64,000 nucleotides of DNA from an uncultured Rubritalea sp. Lineage in GTDB: Bacteria > Verrucomicrobiota > Verrucomicrobiia > Verrucomicrobiales > Akkermansiaceae. Numbering within the stretch: the stretch's first letter is position 1; the number at the start of each line of letters is the position of its first letter. Of this stretch, positions 1-10,920 are shown piece after piece. Position numbers and translations under genes: made by a program. The notes under the pieces were generated by a model. That model was not told the DNA's origin. It ran no database searches and worked only from the letters and a program-made list of their open reading frames with translations. The DNA is taken from positions 1 through 64,000 of the forward strand of contig CAKZNV010000036.1 in the NCBI GenBank assembly GCA_937132085.1. Reading direction: 5' to 3'.

Positions 1-187
1 CTACCTGAGATTATGCTATAAATTCCGTCTACAGCCAGCCTCTCTAGGTTTCCCCATTTCAGGTTCTTTGCCAGTTCATGTCAAGTTGGCTGTTCTTAGT
101 TCAAGCCTTCATCTCGCTAAGTTCTCCAGTTTCATTGTTTTTTTTAAGGTAACCCAATTCTTCACTAGCGGAGCATTTCCAACGGCC

Positions 188-221
188 AAATGATTACATG
201 CTAAATGATAAATCCTAAATG
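188..221. repeat. End fragment of the four-helix-bundle element repeat
   Basis: The core AAATGATTACATGCTAAATG matches the right ends of the two elements in the tRNA array (40347 and 40537 regions) with one change. The following ATAAATCCTAAAT is the reverse complement of their left-end sequence. I infer a solo terminal fragment, or a folded remnant, of the same repeat family, about 40 kb from the other copies. Confidence 0.55.
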
Positions 222-230
222 CCCCCCTTT

Positions 231-337
231 CTCTGAAGGAGAAATTTATATCAGGATAGGGAAAGGAACATCGTGACGCATCCCTATCACCCTCCCCCAC
301 CAACAACACCAGCGTTCGCTGAAAGTGAACTTTATGC
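231..337. repeat. Dispersed structured repeat, copy A
   Basis: This copy shares AAATTTATATCAG at its left and CGCTGAAAGTGAACTTTATG at its right with copy B at 22846-22947. Between them lies a stem, GATAGGG (255-261) with CCCTATC (282-288). The loop AAAGGAACATCGTGACGCAT resembles that of copy B. The stem bases differ between copies but stay paired, which suggests the structure is what is conserved. The function is unknown. Confidence 0.65.
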
Positions 338-507
338 TGTTTAAACTAGTAGATATCCTGAAACTTGTTCCCTCTCATCACACCTTCACCAAACCTCATC
401 ACTCACAAATTTAATCTGAGCATTCATCATCACCTGATTACTATAACATTAACGTTTAATCTCTCTCGATATAGAGATCCAACTAGAGAAACTTATTCAC
501 ATCCTCA

Positions 508-3500
508 CTAGTTACTTTTGCCTAATGGGAAGTCTCTTAGATTTTCCATCCTTGGTGTTGTTGGATGTTGCGCCCCATTCGTAAGACGAGGGACTTCCCT
601 CCCGACGAAGCTAGTTAACTCAGTTAAAAAAACGTAACCATCAGAATTTCCTGCTATAGCGTCAGCTTTGCCCTCTAGGCCATCCAATAGTGCGGCAGTG
701 AATGCTCCGTGACCACCTCTGAACTTTTTATTTTCATAAGATGATTCTCGCCCAGTTGAAGATGCTAGCACAACTGTTCCTGTCCCTTGAGAAACAAGTT
801 TAACCGCTTCATCAGAACTCAGCCCATTGCCCCGGCGTTTAGAACGGTTTGATGCAGTAGGGAAAGAACCGGCATGGCATATATCCATCATGAACAGTGC
901 TTTTTGATTTGCTGGTCTACGCTCTAAAAACGCTGCAAAATCACGCATCTCTAGCCCTGTATAAGGCTCATCCATATCACTATCATGTGCTACAAAATAA
1001 AGCTCTTGGTCTGAACCGATAATCCCATGACCTGCGAGAAAGATAACAATGATATCTTCAGCAGAAGCCTGCTTAAAGAATCTATTCATTTCTATTTTTA
1101 TATTCCTCACCGTGGCATCTTTGTTCGTGATTACTTTAGTATGGACTTGTTTATAAAGCTGACCTTCTTGCTTTTTAAACATTTTTGCTAACTCAGTTGC
1201 ATCTTTATCAGCAAAATTTAAATTCTGATCAACTTTCTCGTAATCCTTAACTCCAACTCCAAAAAACCACAAATGAGCTGTAGTGTCGGCTTTCTCACCG
1301 TTTGACTTCTTTGCTACAGATCTTTTTACAGTCACGGTATTTGGCATCACAACGGCACTCTTATAGCGTAAAGCTACAGACAGAACATTGTTACCTTCCG
1401 ATAAAGGAAATTCATGCTCCACTGTATATTTTCTAAGAGCTGATTTGACAGGAACGACCTTAAAACCTCTTCCTGTATGACCATTAACAGTCCACACTAA
1501 AACTGGGGCAGGAGTATCATCACCGTCTACTTCTACCTCTACTTTCATTTTATACACTTTATCTTTAGTCGTATGACCGGTGTCAGAAATTACTTTTAAC
1601 TTATAAGGTAGTTTAAACAAATCAGGATCAATTGCTGGGCGAGGATCTACAACGACACTAACCACTTTTTTATTCATTATGTCTTTTAGACGATTAGCAA
1701 GTAGCGCTGGACGTTCAAACTTAGAACGTAAGACCTCCATAGGCAACATACGTCCTCCTACTTTCCAGAATACCTTATCAGTTCCCTTAGGAGATGCAAC
1801 GAAGTAGCCTTCATCTGTATATGCTATCCACTCAGCCCCCTTCTTTAAGATACGTATACCTAGTTTACCTGTATCACGTCGGATAAAACTGATTTCACCT
1901 GAAGGTGAAAATTCGATCTTAATATTTAGTTTAGTAAAAGCAGTTGATAAAGGTGTATCACAGGTGTTGAATGGACGACTCAGCCTAGATTTGTTTTTCC
2001 CCCAAGTGCCCATGCGTAGGTTTCTCACATCATCAGAGCTCCATTTATTAGCTGAAATACGTAAAAGGTTCTCATTTTCATAAGCAATGCTCTCAATGCT
2101 TGAAGATTGATACACTGTAAAAGGTTTAGCGAGTTCATTAGCGTTCCAACTCCATCGCACTATTTTACCTGAAATAGTTCTAGCCCAGCCTTGATACCCG
2201 TCTTGCCACCGAGTGACAAAGGTAACCTCTTTACCAGAAGGCGATAGCTCAAGATGTTCAATACCTGGTTTGGTCATTTTACCATGTCGAAGTTTCGAGG
2301 TGAGAGCCTTCACTTGCTGTTTGGCAAGCTGTTTGCCAGTTTTAGCATCCAAAATCACAAGCGTTACATTCGTAGTTCGAGCTTGATCGAAACTAGCTCC
2401 TCCTACGCAAACGACGCCAGATGCAATAGATAGGGAGTCAGCCTTTATTGCTAAGGTCCCGACGAGCTTACGTTGATAAGTATTCAAGTCGTAGCGATAG
2501 AGTTTACTCTTTTCAGATTCTTCATCAATCGTTAGCCCATATAAAATACCTGTTTCAGAATTTGATCCTGGTTTACAAATGGCCATCTTCCCCTTCCACT
2601 CATGAGCTTGTCTACCCGTCTTAACATCCCAAATACTAATGCCTCCAGCAGAAACGGCAGCTATTATATCGAGCTTTTCAAAGGCATAAACAGCCTTTAA
2701 TTCTGCGGCTAGTCCCTTCGTGAAAATCAAGCTTTGGTTAGATAACTGCTGAGTATTAAAGTCCATTCGGTATATTCCAGTCTCTTCTCCTGCTCCGTCA
2801 ATCTTCGCTTTTTCATTAGCTACCCAGCCACCACTGATTAGTAGTTCTTCTCCGTCTCTTCCCCAGAAAACCTCAGGATCAACATTCTCGCTAGATTTAT
2901 CAGAATGCACCTCGCCTGTTTTAAAGTTTACTACACCCCAGTTTCCAGTGTGCATACAGTTTAGAGCTACTAGCTGAGAGTGCACTGGATGCGGTGAAAT
3001 ATGAGTCGCTGCTAAGCGTTGCCCATTCGCCAAAGCGGTTCTCCAGAAAGCTTTCTTAGTCGGCCTCTCTTCATTTAAAGAATCCCAATTTAAGACGGCT
3101 CCATCATCATCTCCTATATAGAGGTATCGGCCGTCATAAGATGATGCCATACTGTGTAAATAGCCTAAATCAGGAACCTTAAGCTCCTCAATCTCTCTAG
3201 ATGCTACGTCTATCAAGAATATACGCCCTTTCGCCGAATGGCCAGCGAGAGCTATCCCACTACCACCTTTCACCCAAGCTGGATAGAGTGCTTGATCTGT
3301 TGAACCTGGCATTGCAACAGAGAACTCATAATCACTGCTCTCAAGATTATAGACATATGCAAACCCCAGAGTTGTAATTGCTAAACGTTTCGAATCAGGG
3401 GACCATACAGCCCCATTGATAAGGCTACCTGGAGATGGGTTTAATACGAAGGACTCTAAAACCCCTGTTCTTGCATTCAAAATAACACCAACAGAATTAT

Positions 3501-5544
3501 TCCTGTCGTCATTCACGCAAATAAGTAAGCGACGTCCATCTGGTGAAAAATTCACACCTTCGCTCTTCCATGGTAAATCAATTTTATACAGTCTAACCCA
3601 TTGCTCAGTATCCCAAACATCACCGTTGCCATCTAACATAAGCTTACCATCTACACTTACAGCGGTAATAACGTCATCAACTGTTCCTGTGGTAACTAGA
3701 TTAGGCTTAGCTAAATTACCAACAAGGTTTAGCTCTACTCTTCTATTTTTGCTCTTACCTGCTTTCGTCAGATTCGTAGCAATAGGTCTACGTGACCCAA
3801 ACCCCTCTACCTCAAATCGAGAATACGGCACACCTTTTTGCTCATGGAGATATAGAGCCAAGCTTTGAGCTCGTCTCACTGACAAGCTCTCGTTGTCACC
3901 GGCATTACCCGTGCTATCAGTATGGCCTTCTACTCGAAAAGCCAAATGTGAATATTTTTGATTAGCAAACAACTTAAGAATAGGAGCCAATTTCCGCTCT
4001 ACGTCGTTAGGTAGCTCATCAGATCCTGTAGCGAAATTCAACTGCACAGATATACCGTTTTTCCCAAACTCGCTTTTCCAGCTATTTTCAAGAGGGTTCG
4101 ACTTTAGATAGGATTGCTTCTGATCAACTAGCTTTCTTAGTTTCTTTAACAATATTCCACAGGATTCTGAGTAAGAGGGATTCCCGCCAGCTTTAATGTC
4201 CCTTTTTAAGGATTTTTCACTTTTAACGATGTCGCCTGAAGATAATAAAGTCATTATATAATAAGCGTAATTAGACTCGTTAGGATCGTCAGCTAACATT
4301 TTTTCCATCTCGCCTATAACCTCTAGATTACTAAATGTTTTCGGCCCATAATACTGAGCGGCCCAATAGTTAATAAGTGCATGCTCCCTATAAGCTCGCT
4401 TTAATTCAGCTCGACTTCCTAAATCATAAAAACTTTTTGCTTTTTGCCACTGCATAAATTTACCCGCAAGTTTTCCCTTCATATTATACCAATCCGCATC
4501 AGGAATAACTGGGTGAGTAGGCAGGTCGTTTAATGCTCTAAAACTAAAAGAACGAAATGTATCTTCAGGTAGATAAGTTCCATCTCGAGGGGCATTTCTT
4601 ATCGTGTATGCGAGCGCTAGAGCCTCACCTGTAGGAGCTAATTTAAGAGCTCCTCCGTGATCTGGAGACAGAAATGCAAAAGCGGCAGATGCTGTAGAGT
4701 TATGCCGTTTATCCAAATTAAAGACCTTACGAGCCACTTCTATACACCATTGCGCCACAACAGCACGACGAATAGGATCTTCTTCACTATCTGCAGTTTT
4801 CTGCTGATATTTAAGTAATCGTTTAAGAAATCCATCCCCATTAAGTCGCTCTGCATCATCTAAACCTCTAAATAATTTTTCATCAAACCGGAGATCAAAT
4901 AGCATAGAAAGATTAAATTTTCCACTCCACTGGTCTAAATCCATACTCCAAATTTCCGAAACTATCTTTTCTGCTTTTTTAAAGTCTTCAGCTTCGTATA
5001 AGTAATAACGAGCCTCCATCATTAAATAAGCCGCGTGCTGTTGCTTTACTATTCTTTGATTTTTCTCAGTTAAGTTGACCCATTCTATCCTATATTTTTC
5101 CTCCATTGATTGATAATAAGCCATGTCTATATCCCCTTCTTCGAACAACACTTTCATAGCATCAATTGCATATTTATCTTTGCCTCCTATAGCAGCTCTA
5201 TTGGTCGCTGCCGCACATTTAAGCTCCTTCCATGCACGTTGATCGAAGAGCACTTTAGAGTATAAATCAGCCTCTAAGGCCTTCTTTCCAGCCTGTCCAG
5301 CCTGCCATGCTAGACAAAACAATCCCTCAACTGTTTCAGGCCTATAATTTGCTAGGTAATTTCGAGTAGCTGTTCTCTGCACACCGACAAACGATAGCTC
5401 AAGTAATTTACGGCTATCATGGTCATCGTAAATCGACGGATCGGCCTGAGGAATTTCTCCAGCACTTAATGGTAGACATTGAAAAATTGACAGTGAGACG
5501 ATGCTCAAAAACTTTATTATTAGAGCTATATTAGATTTAATCAT
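508..5544 (-). CDS. Exported OmpA / beta-propeller / caspase-fold protein
   Basis: A 1678-residue protein with an N-terminal signal peptide (about residues 1-29). A TPR-like helical region is followed by an OmpA-C peptidoglycan-binding domain at about 495-610, with the motif EGHTDSTG. WD40-type propeller repeats occupy about 640-1200. A caspase-fold (C14) domain sits at about 1420-1660, with His1506 in AGHG and Cys1556 in DICHAG as the expected catalytic dyad. OmpA-C anchoring and the signal peptide imply it acts in the periplasm, unlike cytoplasmic death effectors. It starts 9 nt after the papain-like gene on the same strand, so the two are probably one operon. Family assignment is firm; substrate and role are unknown. 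Confidence 0.85.
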   Translation of the reverse strand: MIKSNIALIIKFLSIVSLSIFQCLPLSAGEIPQADPSIYDDHDSRKLLELSFVGVQRTATRNYLANYRPETVEGLFCLAWQAGQAGKKALEADLYSKVLFDQRAWKELKCAAATNRAAIGGKDKYAIDAMKVLFEEGDIDMAYYQSMEEKYRIEWVNLTEKNQRIVKQQHAAYLMMEARYYLYEAEDFKKAEKIVSEIWSMDLDQWSGKFNLSMLFDLRFDEKLFRGLDDAERLNGDGFLKRLLKYQQKTADSEEDPIRRAVVAQWCIEVARKVFNLDKRHNSTASAAFAFLSPDHGGALKLAPTGEALALAYTIRNAPRDGTYLPEDTFRSFSFRALNDLPTHPVIPDADWYNMKGKLAGKFMQWQKAKSFYDLGSRAELKRAYREHALINYWAAQYYGPKTFSNLEVIGEMEKMLADDPNESNYAYYIMTLLSSGDIVKSEKSLKRDIKAGGNPSYSESCGILLKKLRKLVDQKQSYLKSNPLENSWKSEFGKNGISVQLNFATGSDELPNDVERKLAPILKLFANQKYSHLAFRVEGHTDSTGNAGDNESLSVRRAQSLALYLHEQKGVPYSRFEVEGFGSRRPIATNLTKAGKSKNRRVELNLVGNLAKPNLVTTGTVDDVITAVSVDGKLMLDGNGDVWDTEQWVRLYKIDLPWKSEGVNFSPDGRRLLICVNDDRNNSVGVILNARTGVLESFVLNPSPGSLINGAVWSPDSKRLAITTLGFAYVYNLESSDYEFSVAMPGSTDQALYPAWVKGGSGIALAGHSAKGRIFLIDVASREIEELKVPDLGYLHSMASSYDGRYLYIGDDDGAVLNWDSLNEERPTKKAFWRTALANGQRLAATHISPHPVHSQLVALNCMHTGNWGVVNFKTGEVHSDKSSENVDPEVFWGRDGEELLISGGWVANEKAKIDGAGEETGIYRMDFNTQQLSNQSLIFTKGLAAELKAVYAFEKLDIIAAVSAGGISIWDVKTGRQAHEWKGKMAICKPGSNSETGILYGLTIDEESEKSKLYRYDLNTYQRKLVGTLAIKADSLSIASGVVCVGGASFDQARTTNVTLVILDAKTGKQLAKQQVKALTSKLRHGKMTKPGIEHLELSPSGKEVTFVTRWQDGYQGWARTISGKIVRWSWNANELAKPFTVYQSSSIESIAYENENLLRISANKWSSDDVRNLRMGTWGKNKSRLSRPFNTCDTPLSTAFTKLNIKIEFSPSGEISFIRRDTGKLGIRILKKGAEWIAYTDEGYFVASPKGTDKVFWKVGGRMLPMEVLRSKFERPALLANRLKDIMNKKVVSVVVDPRPAIDPDLFKLPYKLKVISDTGHTTKDKVYKMKVEVEVDGDDTPAPVLVWTVNGHTGRGFKVVPVKSALRKYTVEHEFPLSEGNNVLSVALRYKSAVVMPNTVTVKRSVAKKSNGEKADTTAHLWFFGVGVKDYEKVDQNLNFADKDATELAKMFKKQEGQLYKQVHTKVITNKDATVRNIKIEMNRFFKQASAEDIIVIFLAGHGIIGSDQELYFVAHDSDMDEPYTGLEMRDFAAFLERRPANQKALFMMDICHAGSFPTASNRSKRRGNGLSSDEAVKLVSQGTGTVVLASSTGRESSYENKKFRGGHGAFTAALLDGLEGKADAIAGNSDGYVFLTELTSFVGREVPRLTNGAQHPTTPRMENLRDFPLGKSN

Positions 5545-5553
5545 AATAGAATT

Positions 5554-7002
5554 TTAGTTAGCAAATTTGATAATTAGTGGCACACAAGTTTCATCTAACC
5601 TCTTCGAATTAAATTCAAATTTATTGAATTTAAACCCTGTGTTTTTTTCAGCCACAACCGAGTGACCGTGAATCTTTAATACTTGGGAAACTGCGTCATA
5701 AAGCGGTATTTTATCATCTCTGATCTGCTTCCCTCGCTTTTTTAAGTCCTTCAAGATCTTCTCGATAGGCAATGGTTTGACGGAAAAGATAACGCATAAA
5801 TCATTTCTACCAGCATTCCCGTCCAACTCAATAAAATGTTCCTCATCAGGAATAGGAACATGCACATTCTCATAGGGTATATAAGGGCTTACTGAAGGCT
5901 TATGCGGAAAAACATTGAAAAATTTAGATGTTTGGTCAAACCCAAATGCATAAAGATAAATAGGGGACGTATTCTTTAGATAAATTCTAAACTTTGTTTT
6001 TTTAGGATAGATCTTCGCTAGCCGATAGGCTTTTTGCTTAGCATCAAAGACCCCATTCATCGTCTTTATCTTAGAAGTCTCTAGAATAACAGAGCCTCTC
6101 AAATCTGCTGTATATTTAGGTTTGTCTATCATACTAAAAGATTGAACAACAAATCTATTGAAATCCACATACTCTATCCAGCAAAACCCACGCTGTCCCC
6201 ACTTGGAGCCCCATGAGTTAATTACATGAAATGCTCCATGCCTACCTTTGTTATCATCATAACCAACTACTGTCATTGCATGCCCACTATATTTATCTGC
6301 ATCGAAGAAGGCTCTGTCAATTTCTATCCCCCTATCTACCGAGTTAGGCTTATAAAACCCATCTGATTTTATTTTCTGAAATGAATTAGTCAAATGCATT
6401 CCGATAACAACTGGCTGTTTAGCGGCCAATGCTTTTTTTACTTGCTGGACTTTATTGTTATCATAGAGGTCATGCAGCCTCAAAAAATCGTAAATTGTAT
6501 GAGGTCTAACTATGTCATCATAACGACCCCAGTCATTAAAACTACAATTAAACTTTATAACACTCGCCTTCAGGGCTCCAGATGTTTTAAGTAAGATCAT
6601 AGCATCTTCTATACTTGTTCCATTCTGACATCCTGATTTTTTTCTTATCTGATTATAGATAAAAGATGGAGAAAATGCCTCTCTATTAGCTCGGGCCGCT
6701 CCAAGTTCCCTCTGATTAATCCCCTCTAGTATAGTGCGAGCGTGATAAGCTGTAGCCCATGAAGTGCAGGTTCCAAACTTCCCTTGACTACCCGGAATTG
6801 GGCAGTAACCACTTAAATCAACTTTTGCAGGAAGCTTACTAGAGTCTCGACTTGCAAGTAGGGATACACTCGCTTGTTGTTCATATTTATCTTGATCAAA
6901 CTCAGCTCCTTGCCTGAAGTTTTGAGCCTTCGTTACACAATTTACAACGAACAGCATTAACACAACTAGTTTGTATAAACTATTACTTGTAAAAATCTTC
7001 AT
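5554..7002 (-). CDS. Exported papain-like (C1) cysteine peptidase
   Basis: A 482-residue protein with a signal peptide (about 1-26). The active-site region reads QGKFGTCTSWA: oxyanion Gln73 and nucleophile Cys79 have the same spacing as in papain, but the residue after Cys is Thr, as in many bacterial C1 peptidases. His241 (SGHAMTVVGYD) and Asn262 (INSWGSKWG) complete the triad. The last 190 residues form an extra domain of unknown function. It is the first gene of an apparent operon with the caspase-like gene; two cysteine peptidase folds together suggest a shared extracytoplasmic proteolytic task. Confidence 0.85.
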   Translation of the reverse strand: MKIFTSNSLYKLVVLMLFVVNCVTKAQNFRQGAEFDQDKYEQQASVSLLASRDSSKLPAKVDLSGYCPIPGSQGKFGTCTSWATAYHARTILEGINQRELGAARANREAFSPSFIYNQIRKKSGCQNGTSIEDAMILLKTSGALKASVIKFNCSFNDWGRYDDIVRPHTIYDFLRLHDLYDNNKVQQVKKALAAKQPVVIGMHLTNSFQKIKSDGFYKPNSVDRGIEIDRAFFDADKYSGHAMTVVGYDDNKGRHGAFHVINSWGSKWGQRGFCWIEYVDFNRFVVQSFSMIDKPKYTADLRGSVILETSKIKTMNGVFDAKQKAYRLAKIYPKKTKFRIYLKNTSPIYLYAFGFDQTSKFFNVFPHKPSVSPYIPYENVHVPIPDEEHFIELDGNAGRNDLCVIFSVKPLPIEKILKDLKKRGKQIRDDKIPLYDAVSQVLKIHGHSVVAEKNTGFKFNKFEFNSKRLDETCVPLIIKFAN

Positions 7003-7144
7003 TATTTCAAACTATATAAATTTAAATTTGGAGCAAGTCTATTAAACAGATAGCATTCCTTTCCAAATTGGAATATCACTCCAAAATTCTTACGAGAGTA
7101 GTCCACCATCCCAAAATCCCCATCCAATTCGCAGCCAAAAAAAA

Positions 7145-7170
7145 TAGCCCTACCGTTTCCAGTAGGGCTA
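7145..7170 (-). terminator. Intrinsic terminator after transketolase
   Basis: TAGCCCTAC pairs with GTAGGGCTA around an 8-nt loop. On the minus strand it is followed by eight T residues (7137-7144 on the plus strand are A). It lies just past the stop codon of the transketolase gene. Confidence 0.85.
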
Positions 7171-7193
7171 TAAAATTTTATTGGATAATCTAA

Positions 7194-9167
7194 TTAAAGA
7201 ATATCATGAGCCGCAGTAACGACATCACGTGATGTCATTCCGAGTTCCTTCATGACGACGTCACCAGGAGCTGAGATACCGAAGCGATCGATGCCGAGCA
7301 CCTTGCCTTCGCATCCGACATACTTCCACCAGAGTCCTGAGACACCAGCTTCGATAGCGATCTTCTTCTTCACGCTGCATGGGATAACGCTGTTCTTATA
7401 CTCGCATGACTGACGGTCAAATCTCTCAAGACATGGCATAGAAACAACACGCACTCCGTCGCCTAGCTCCTTAGCAGCATTCACGATGTGATCTACCTCT
7501 GAACCAGAAGCCATGAGGATGAGTTTTAGCTCACCAGTCTCCTGCTTAAGAATGTATCCACCTTTAAGTGCACCTTCACGGCGAACGCTCGCTGGAACAT
7601 CTGTGTGGTTGCCGATTTTCTGACGAGTCAGGATAAGAGCTGTAGGCCCATCTTGTCTCTCGATAGCTGCAACCCAAGCTGCTGCCACCTCTTCAGGATC
7701 ACCAGGACGGTAAACATCGAGTCCTGGGATAACACGAAGACCACTAACAGTTTCCACTGGTTGGTGAGTAGGTCCGTCTTCGCCCACACCCACTGAGTCG
7801 TGAGTGAAGATGTAAGTCACAGGAAGATTAGCTAGAGCTGCAAGTCTGATAGATGGTCTGAGGTAGTCTGCAAACACACAGAACGTAGCCGCACTAGGTA
7901 GGAATAGTCCGTCGTATGCGATACCATTTGAGATTGCTCCCATAGCGTGCTCACGGATTCCATACCAGATATTACGTCCAGACGCATCGTCTGCTGAATA
8001 GTCTCCACCGTCCTTGATGTAGTTCTTAGTAGATCCGTAGAGGTCAGCTGATCCAGTGATTAGCTGTGGAACTTCTTTAGCAAGAGCATTGATCACCACT
8101 CCACCAGTGCCACGAGTAGCATCTGCATAGTCAGCACCAAACTCAGGAACCTTAGCAAGTAGACCCTCAGTGCATACTCCACCTTCAAGTTGCGCTGCTA
8201 GCTCAGGATTAGCCTTCTTCCACTGAGCGTAAACTGCTTCCCACTCTGCATGCGCTGTTGATTTCTCACTAGCTCTCTTCTCAAAGTGCTTCTGCACCTC
8301 ATCAGAGACATAAAATAGTTCTTCAGGTAGTCCGAGCCCTGCACGAGCTGACTCAGAGAAGTTAGCACCGCTTTCGCCGTGGCCTTTCGCTGTTCCCGCT
8401 ACTTCTGGGATACCTTTACCGATGATTGTCTTAGCGATGATCACCTTTGGCTTGCCGTTGTCGTCAGACTTAGCTTTCTCCATCGCCTCAGCGACAGCGC
8501 CTAGATCGTGACCGTCTACGATCACTGCATCCCAGCCTTGAGATTCAAAGTAAGCTGCTGTGTCTGTGCTCTGAGTCACGTCAGCAAGAGCGTCGAGAGT
8601 CACGTCGTTGCTATCATAGATAAGCACCAAGTTATCGAGAGCATTGTGACCTGCGAACTCAATCGCTTCACGTGCTACACCTTCTTGGAGACAACCGTCA
8701 CCGTGGAGAGCCACTACGTGATGATTAAAGATTTCATGCTCGTCAGTATTATAAACTGCCGCCGCACGCTTACCGCTCATTGCGAAACCTACAGCATTTG
8801 CGATACCCTGACCGAGTGGGCCAGTAGTAGCCTCTACACCTGGAGTCTCGCTGAACTCTGGGTGACCAGGAGTGATGCTGTGTAGCTTACGGAAGTCCTT
8901 GAGATCCTGTCTTGCCACTGCATAGCCACTGAGGTGAAGCCAGCTGTAGATGAACATTGAGCCGTGACCAGCTGAGAGGATAAATCTATCTCTATTGAGC
9001 CACTTTGGAGCTTTAGGATCGAAATTTAGGCTCTCGCTGAAGAGAACCGCACCAATTTCAGCACAACCCAAAGGCAGTCCCAAATGACCAGATGAACAAG
9101 CGTGAACAGCATCAATAGCAAGTCCTCGCGCTTCGTTAGCAGCTTGTGAAAGTAATTCTGTATTCAT
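7194..9167 (-). CDS. tkt: Transketolase
   Basis: About 657 residues, the normal length for transketolase, the thiamine-diphosphate enzyme that transfers two-carbon units between sugar phosphates in the pentose phosphate pathway. The ThDP-binding motif appears as GDGCLQEG followed by an N-rich stretch. The pyrimidine domain carries the usual [12 protein letters not shown] motif. I chose the ATG at 9167 ([15 protein letters not shown]) because the upstream in-frame ATG adds only five atypical residues. It is a single gene with its own terminator. Confidence 0.95.
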   Translation of the reverse strand: MNTELLSQAANEARGLAIDAVHACSSGHLGLPLGCAEIGAVLFSESLNFDPKAPKWLNRDRFILSAGHGSMFIYSWLHLSGYAVARQDLKDFRKLHSITPGHPEFSETPGVEATTGPLGQGIANAVGFAMSGKRAAAVYNTDEHEIFNHHVVALHGDGCLQEGVAREAIEFAGHNALDNLVLIYDSNDVTLDALADVTQSTDTAAYFESQGWDAVIVDGHDLGAVAEAMEKAKSDDNGKPKVIIAKTIIGKGIPEVAGTAKGHGESGANFSESARAGLGLPEELFYVSDEVQKHFEKRASEKSTAHAEWEAVYAQWKKANPELAAQLEGGVCTEGLLAKVPEFGADYADATRGTGGVVINALAKEVPQLITGSADLYGSTKNYIKDGGDYSADDASGRNIWYGIREHAMGAISNGIAYDGLFLPSAATFCVFADYLRPSIRLAALANLPVTYIFTHDSVGVGEDGPTHQPVETVSGLRVIPGLDVYRPGDPEEVAAAWVAAIERQDGPTALILTRQKIGNHTDVPASVRREGALKGGYILKQETGELKLILMASGSEVDHIVNAAKELGDGVRVVSMPCLERFDRQSCEYKNSVIPCSVKKKIAIEAGVSGLWWKYVGCEGKVLGIDRFGISAPGDVVMKELGMTSRDVVTAAHDIL

Positions 9168-9361
9168 AGATGCACACAACATCTAAAATCTAAGCCATTA
9201 CTACAAGAGTGAAATCGTAGATAGTGCGTCAACATATACTCAATTTTGCGTCATTGCTCCAAAACTGGTAACATCCAACTATGTTTCAATTCGAATTTAA
9301 TGAGCTCAGCGTCTACCCCACATTCAAGTAGATCTGCCTATTTAGAGTAGATTCAGACACC

Positions 9362-9886
9362 TCATTCCTTGTCCTCAAAACGCTTTTTCGCATCGAGCAG
9401 GATTTGCTTAGAGTCTAATCTATAATCATGTCGCAGTTCGATCCCAAGCCGACCTTCACTTAACAACATCACACATTTTTCCTTAGCAGTCGTGTTCCCT
9501 AGATGCGGACAACTCGATGGAAGTTGCCTCTTGGTGTTTATATCCAAATACTCGACCCAAGTAACTCTGATCGATTTAGTCATCTTAGCGTCCTTCTTAT
9601 TTTGAATAGTCTCTATCACTTCTATCGTCCCAGAAAATAACCCCAAATGCCCCTGAAAACCTTCCCCTTCAGTTTTAGGAAACACATGATCTGGTGCATA
9701 AAACTTCCCTTCATACACGATGTTTTCCAACTTACTCTCCTTGAGTTTACCCACAATGATATAGTCATGGTTCAGATCATGCCGCAGCGATTCATCCGAC
9801 ATATTCATCACCCCTGCTTCAACTCCTCCAGAGAACAAACAAACTAATGTGACCACAAAACAACTAAACATCATCCAAATTTTCAT
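9362..9886 (-). CDS. Secreted protein of unknown function
   Basis: 174 residues with a clear signal peptide (MKIWMMFSCFVVTLVCLFSGGVEA cut after about residue 24, shown by its hydrophobic core). I do not recognise the mature domain, which is rich in charged residues and has a Cys pair near CPHLGN and KCVML. It ends in TGA. It lies 37 nt downstream of an EEP-family gene on the same strand and may be cotranscribed with it. Confidence 0.7.
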   Translation of the reverse strand: MKIWMMFSCFVVTLVCLFSGGVEAGVMNMSDESLRHDLNHDYIIVGKLKESKLENIVYEGKFYAPDHVFPKTEGEGFQGHLGLFSGTIEVIETIQNKKDAKMTKSIRVTWVEYLDINTKRQLPSSCPHLGNTTAKEKCVMLLSEGRLGIELRHDYRLDSKQILLDAKKRFEDKE

Positions 9887-9923
9887 GAACGAATGCTACC
9901 TGCTCCTCGATCTCACAAAAGGA

Positions 9924-10781
9924 CTATTTTTTAGTATCCCATTTGATCACAGAAAGCTGAGGCATGTGATCCGACGCTACAGCCCCATTGACAACTGGAT
10001 TTAAAACAACGGAGCTAAGAGTCTCGATCTCAGGGCTATGAAAGATGAAATCAATTTTACCCACTCCTTTATAATCTGCTTTCCATCGGTTAAAGGTAGC
10101 TGGATTTTTGTTCTCTGGGTTTGTAGAGAGGTAACTATCTACTAACACAGCCTTGTTTTCTTCATCCACTGCCTCGGTCAGAGATTTTATCGCTTTGTTA
10201 GAGATCGTAGCATTGAAATCACCTAGCAACACTACGGGATCCTCCGCGTGTTTCCGTAACTGTATTGTCTTCAGAATAAGCTCAGCGGATTTCTCTCTCG
10301 ACTGCTGAGATCGATGATCAAAATGAGCATTAAACACATAGAGTTTAGCACCAGATTTATTCTCCATGTGCGCCCAGGTGCAAATTCTAGTGATCCCGTT
10401 CCCCCAATGTTTACTACCCACCACCTCGGGTGTGTCCGATAGCCAGAATGTGCTCGACTCAAGAACCTTCCACTGAGTTTTATCATAGAAAATTGGAGCA
10501 AACTCACCAGAGAATTCACCATCGTTTCGCCCATGACCAACATAAGCATAGTTCGGCAACTTCTCTAACAACTGCTTCACTTGATGATGTAGAGCTTCTT
10601 GAGAGCCAATAATTGAAGCCTTCTTAAACTCCGGAGCTATAATTGGTAAACGATGTCCCCAATCACGAGTCCCTTTATCAGCCCTAGCATCATAGCGGAT
10701 ATTAAAAGTCATCACTTTAGTTTCCTCAGCCAGCACTGACGAGGCTATTACCAATAAGACAAAAATAGATTTAAGATTCAT
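9924..10781 (-). CDS. Secreted endonuclease/exonuclease/phosphatase family protein
   Basis: 285 residues with a signal peptide (about 1-18). The EEP fold is shown by MTFNIRYD at the start of the mature chain, the metal-site Glu in GSQEAL, FNAHFDHRS, GDFNAT and the C-terminal catalytic SDHMPQ. These match the DNase I / sphingomyelinase-like superfamily. Export suggests it works on extracellular nucleic acid, phospholipid or a phosphoester; the sequence alone does not decide. Confidence 0.85.
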   Translation of the reverse strand: MNLKSIFVLLVIASSVLAEETKVMTFNIRYDARADKGTRDWGHRLPIIAPEFKKASIIGSQEALHHQVKQLLEKLPNYAYVGHGRNDGEFSGEFAPIFYDKTQWKVLESSTFWLSDTPEVVGSKHWGNGITRICTWAHMENKSGAKLYVFNAHFDHRSQQSREKSAELILKTIQLRKHAEDPVVLLGDFNATISNKAIKSLTEAVDEENKAVLVDSYLSTNPENKNPATFNRWKADYKGVGKIDFIFHSPEIETLSSVVLNPVVNGAVASDHMPQLSVIKWDTKK

Positions 10782-10920
10782 AAAGTTACTAGCAACCTAT
10801 AGAAAGTATCACTTCAGAAGAAGATGTTTTTCCGGAAAAACTACACCTGATAAGCTAAGTCATGACTGATCACTATTATTTTTCTTGTTGAAACTAAGGA
10901 GTTTATTTATCGTCACTCAC

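Larger units (their letters stand above)
1..507. other. Gene-poor left edge with repeats
   Basis: I see no convincing gene here. The stretch holds a fragment of an inverted-repeat element (188-221) and a structured dispersed repeat (231-337), listed separately. It lies downstream of the caspase gene, which ends at 508 on the minus strand. Short reading frames across the repeat have no recognisable protein character. Confidence 0.6.

Noticed and set aside
3416-3868. Plus-strand 150-codon frame inside the caspase gene
   Set aside because: It is antisense to the propeller/OmpA region, whose reading frame is clearly coding; a typical shadow ORF.
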